DNA from: Tillus elongatus
Lineage: Eukaryota > Arthropoda > Insecta > Coleoptera > Cleridae
Length of the DNA: 64,000 nucleotides
Reading direction: 5' to 3'
NCBI GenBank assembly: GCA_964006375.1
Contig: OZ023265.1
Coordinates: 166,186,118-166,250,117, forward strand
Shown here: positions 62,541-64,000 of the stretch, piece after piece
Layout of the letters: each line of letters opens with the position of its first letter
How positions within the stretch are numbered: the stretch's first letter is position 1
Translations under genes and position numbers: made by a program
Notes under the pieces: model-generated
The model's input: the letters and a program-made list of their open reading frames with translations, nothing else
What the model was told of the DNA's origin: nothing
Database searches by the model: none

Positions 62541-63600
62541 TGTAATCCACGTAGGTAGCAAAGAGATTTCCTCATCCATTGTAAGCCTGCTTGCACACAA
62601 CCGAATCAATTATTAGCTGTTCTTTGCATCCCATAGATATTTTGGCACACTTTTTTGCTGGCTCGGAATTATGTTGTTTCGTTCGCAGTGCTTATTTGCG
62701 TTTCTCAAGGCAGGATGTAATCAACTTCTACAGGGTCGGGAGACAAGTTATTGGTCGGTATCTGGCGGAGTCTGCAGAACACTGTTGGTCCTTTGGCAGA
62801 AGGTACATATCCCCTTCTGTAAAAAACAATGGCATCTTGTTTGGGTCAAGTATAACATCATTTATTAACACCGCCAATAGATGATGTGTACATCCAAATT
62901 TCTTCAGCCAGAAGTTTTGGACGCCTTCAGGCCAGGGTGCCTTCCAATTATGCAGCTAATAACCTCGGAGACTTCATATGTGGTAAGCGGCTCATGATGC
63001 ATCTGTTCATAACTCTGACAAGCTCGGTGTTCTTCGTTTACCCAGTTGGTGCCAATATTGCAGGAGGCTGTTGTGGCTAATTGACTTTTACAGAACTCTT
63101 CAATTTTTTCCTTATTTGGAAAAGTGTCGGTGGCTCCTTTCGCAGCTGAATTAAGCTGACGGTAAAAAGTCCTTTCAGAGCGTTCAAACATTGCATTGTC
63201 GCACTTCCTATTGTTGCTCGCTTTATATCTCCTCAAGCGTTCTGCATATACAGAAAGCTTCTGTTTTAAAGTATCCAAACATTCTTGTGCAGTGTGGTCG
63301 ACTGGATCTTGTGCTGAGTGTTGTCGAACTCGTTTCCTCTACTTGTTTCTGCAATTTTCTTGTCTGTACTCCCCCAATGTATTGCGTCAGTTGTCCAGTT
63401 TCTTTTGGAAGTGTTTCCACTCTAATTATCAACCTTTTTACCACGGGGGCACTCTTTGACGCGAGTCTCTGTGATTGGACTTTCGATCAGAAATCTTAAT
63501 GCCTAGAGTTTTAATTGCTGCAGTTGCTGCATAGTAAATCAGCGTATGCATGTGCTCCAATGTGTTGATCTCTAGAAGGTGCGACGAAAAATGATTCTGT
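62541..63600 (-). pseudogene. R4/Dong-type LINE copy C, 5' segment: N-terminal region and start of RT
   Basis: On the minus strand from ~63,560: HMHTLIYYAATAAIKTLGIK, then LIIRVETLPKETGQLTQYIG (after a frameshift), MDTLKQKLSVYAERLRRYKA, ERSERTFYRQLNS and YEQMHHEPLTTYEVSEVISC. Further on come WLKKFGCT, then VLLPKDQQ-like and ARYRPITCLP-type RT sequence, and at 62,650-62,545 MGCKEQLIIDSVV followed by LFATYVDYKK. This joins in sense and register class with KKAFDLIPHEWLI at 38,050, so both segments are one element interrupted by the nested insertion. Frameshifts and stops show it is dead. Confidence 0.82.
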
Positions 63601-63628
63601 TCAAAAGTTCCAATATAATAATTGCCAT

Positions 63629-63698
63629 CTTATTATTATTATTATTATTGTTATTATTATTATTATTATTATTAGTAGTAGTAGTAGCAGTAGTAGTT
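63629..63698. repeat. (TTA)n/(GTA)n microsatellite
   Basis: About 70 bp of TTA units changing to GTA units. It lies just upstream (5' side) of LINE copy C, mirroring the TAA tract at its 3' end. Confidence 0.95.
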
Positions 63699-64000
63699 TA
63701 TTTAAAAAAAAGGACGTTGGCCACCCGCAGGTGGCTCAAGAGGCCCTTACGAACCGCCCCCACACCCTGGAACGATCCGTCAGGATATATCTTCACGGAT
63801 GGTGTCTTATCCAACCTCCTAGAACCTATATCTCCCCTCCACAGCTGGGTAATGTTGCTGGGATTAGGAGTTCGGTGTTGCTCGTGCTGTTAATCAGATC
63901 TCTCTCCTCCATCCTTTTCTTTTCCAGAACTTTCCTAACAAAACTGGATATGTTGCCCCAGTTCTTCTCTTCGCCCACCATTAGAGATGCCACATTTTGT
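63699..64000 (-). pseudogene. Possible I/R1-type LINE C-terminal remnant
   Basis: On the minus strand a frame reads ASLMVGEEKNWGNISSFVRK and VLEKKRMEERDLI, which resembles the last part of I/R1-clade ORF2 proteins downstream of the RNase H domain. It runs off the window edge, so I cannot confirm it. Confidence 0.3.

Noticed and set aside
63579..63893. 104-codon frame starting with poly-Leu
   Set aside because: The Leu/Val run is a translation of the TTA/GTA microsatellite; the rest has no recognised domain.

Overview
The window looks like intergenic DNA from an AT-rich arthropod nuclear genome, most likely an insect. I infer this from mariner, hAT, Jockey, R4/Dong, Pif1/Helitron and Penelope-like remnants, an insect-style dispersed element starting CTGACCCGGC, and about twenty long (TA)n arrays. 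I found no intact host gene. Nearly every recognisable coding stretch is a decayed transposable-element ORF.

Layout. 1-0.8 kb: I/R1-type LINE remnant (RNase H). 0.9-1.8 kb: hAT (ZMYM1/DUF4371 type) remnant. 2.2-3.2 kb: dispersed TA-cored repeat carrying a Penelope-like fragment. 4.75-6.3 kb: hAT-like element with a perfect 8-bp target duplication. 7-8.75 kb: insect dispersed element. 9.1-10 kb: mariner remnant. 10.3-12.7 kb: TA-cored repeats. 13.7-15.3 kb: Jockey-type LINE. 17.6-18.4 kb: second TSD-flanked hAT-like element. 20.3-22.1 kb: two Jockey fragments in opposite orientation. 22.1-22.8 kb: BED-type hAT. 25.5-27.3 kb: nearly complete decayed hAT inside (TA)n. 27.5-28.4 kb: 874-bp foldback MITE. 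29.7-31.4 kb: Pif1/Helitron helicase ORF split by a hammerhead-containing, retrozyme-like element. 33.4-38 kb: three R4/Dong LINE copies punctuated by (TAA)n.

The most striking part is 36.1-63.7 kb, which reads as one nested insertion. An R4/Dong LINE lies between (TAA)n tracts. Its reverse-transcriptase ORF is cut at a Y-K-K/A-F-D site by a TA-cored dispersed repeat (38,051-62,540). That repeat is itself cut by a 23.1-kb foldback element (38,643-61,758), whose arms are tandem ~176-bp satellite monomers in opposite orientation with almost no spacer. The element starts ACCGGCGTGAAG at both tips and has a perfect 9-bp duplication, GAAATTCGC. A paralogous empty site lies at about 28.95 kb in the same window. 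The right arm of the foldback carries a 2.4-kb array of 306-bp units (55,982-58,399) with a 12-bp target duplication. This is the same family that splits the helicase at 29,981-31,171, also with a 12-bp duplication. Each unit contains CTGAAGA, a 5-bp hairpin, GAAA and a 4-bp hairpin, matching the conserved core of a hammerhead ribozyme. I therefore read the family as a Penelope/retrozyme-like retroelement.

Limits: everything here is by eye from one sequence. Repeat boundaries are approximate except where target duplications fix them. Tandem-array lengths could be affected by assembly.
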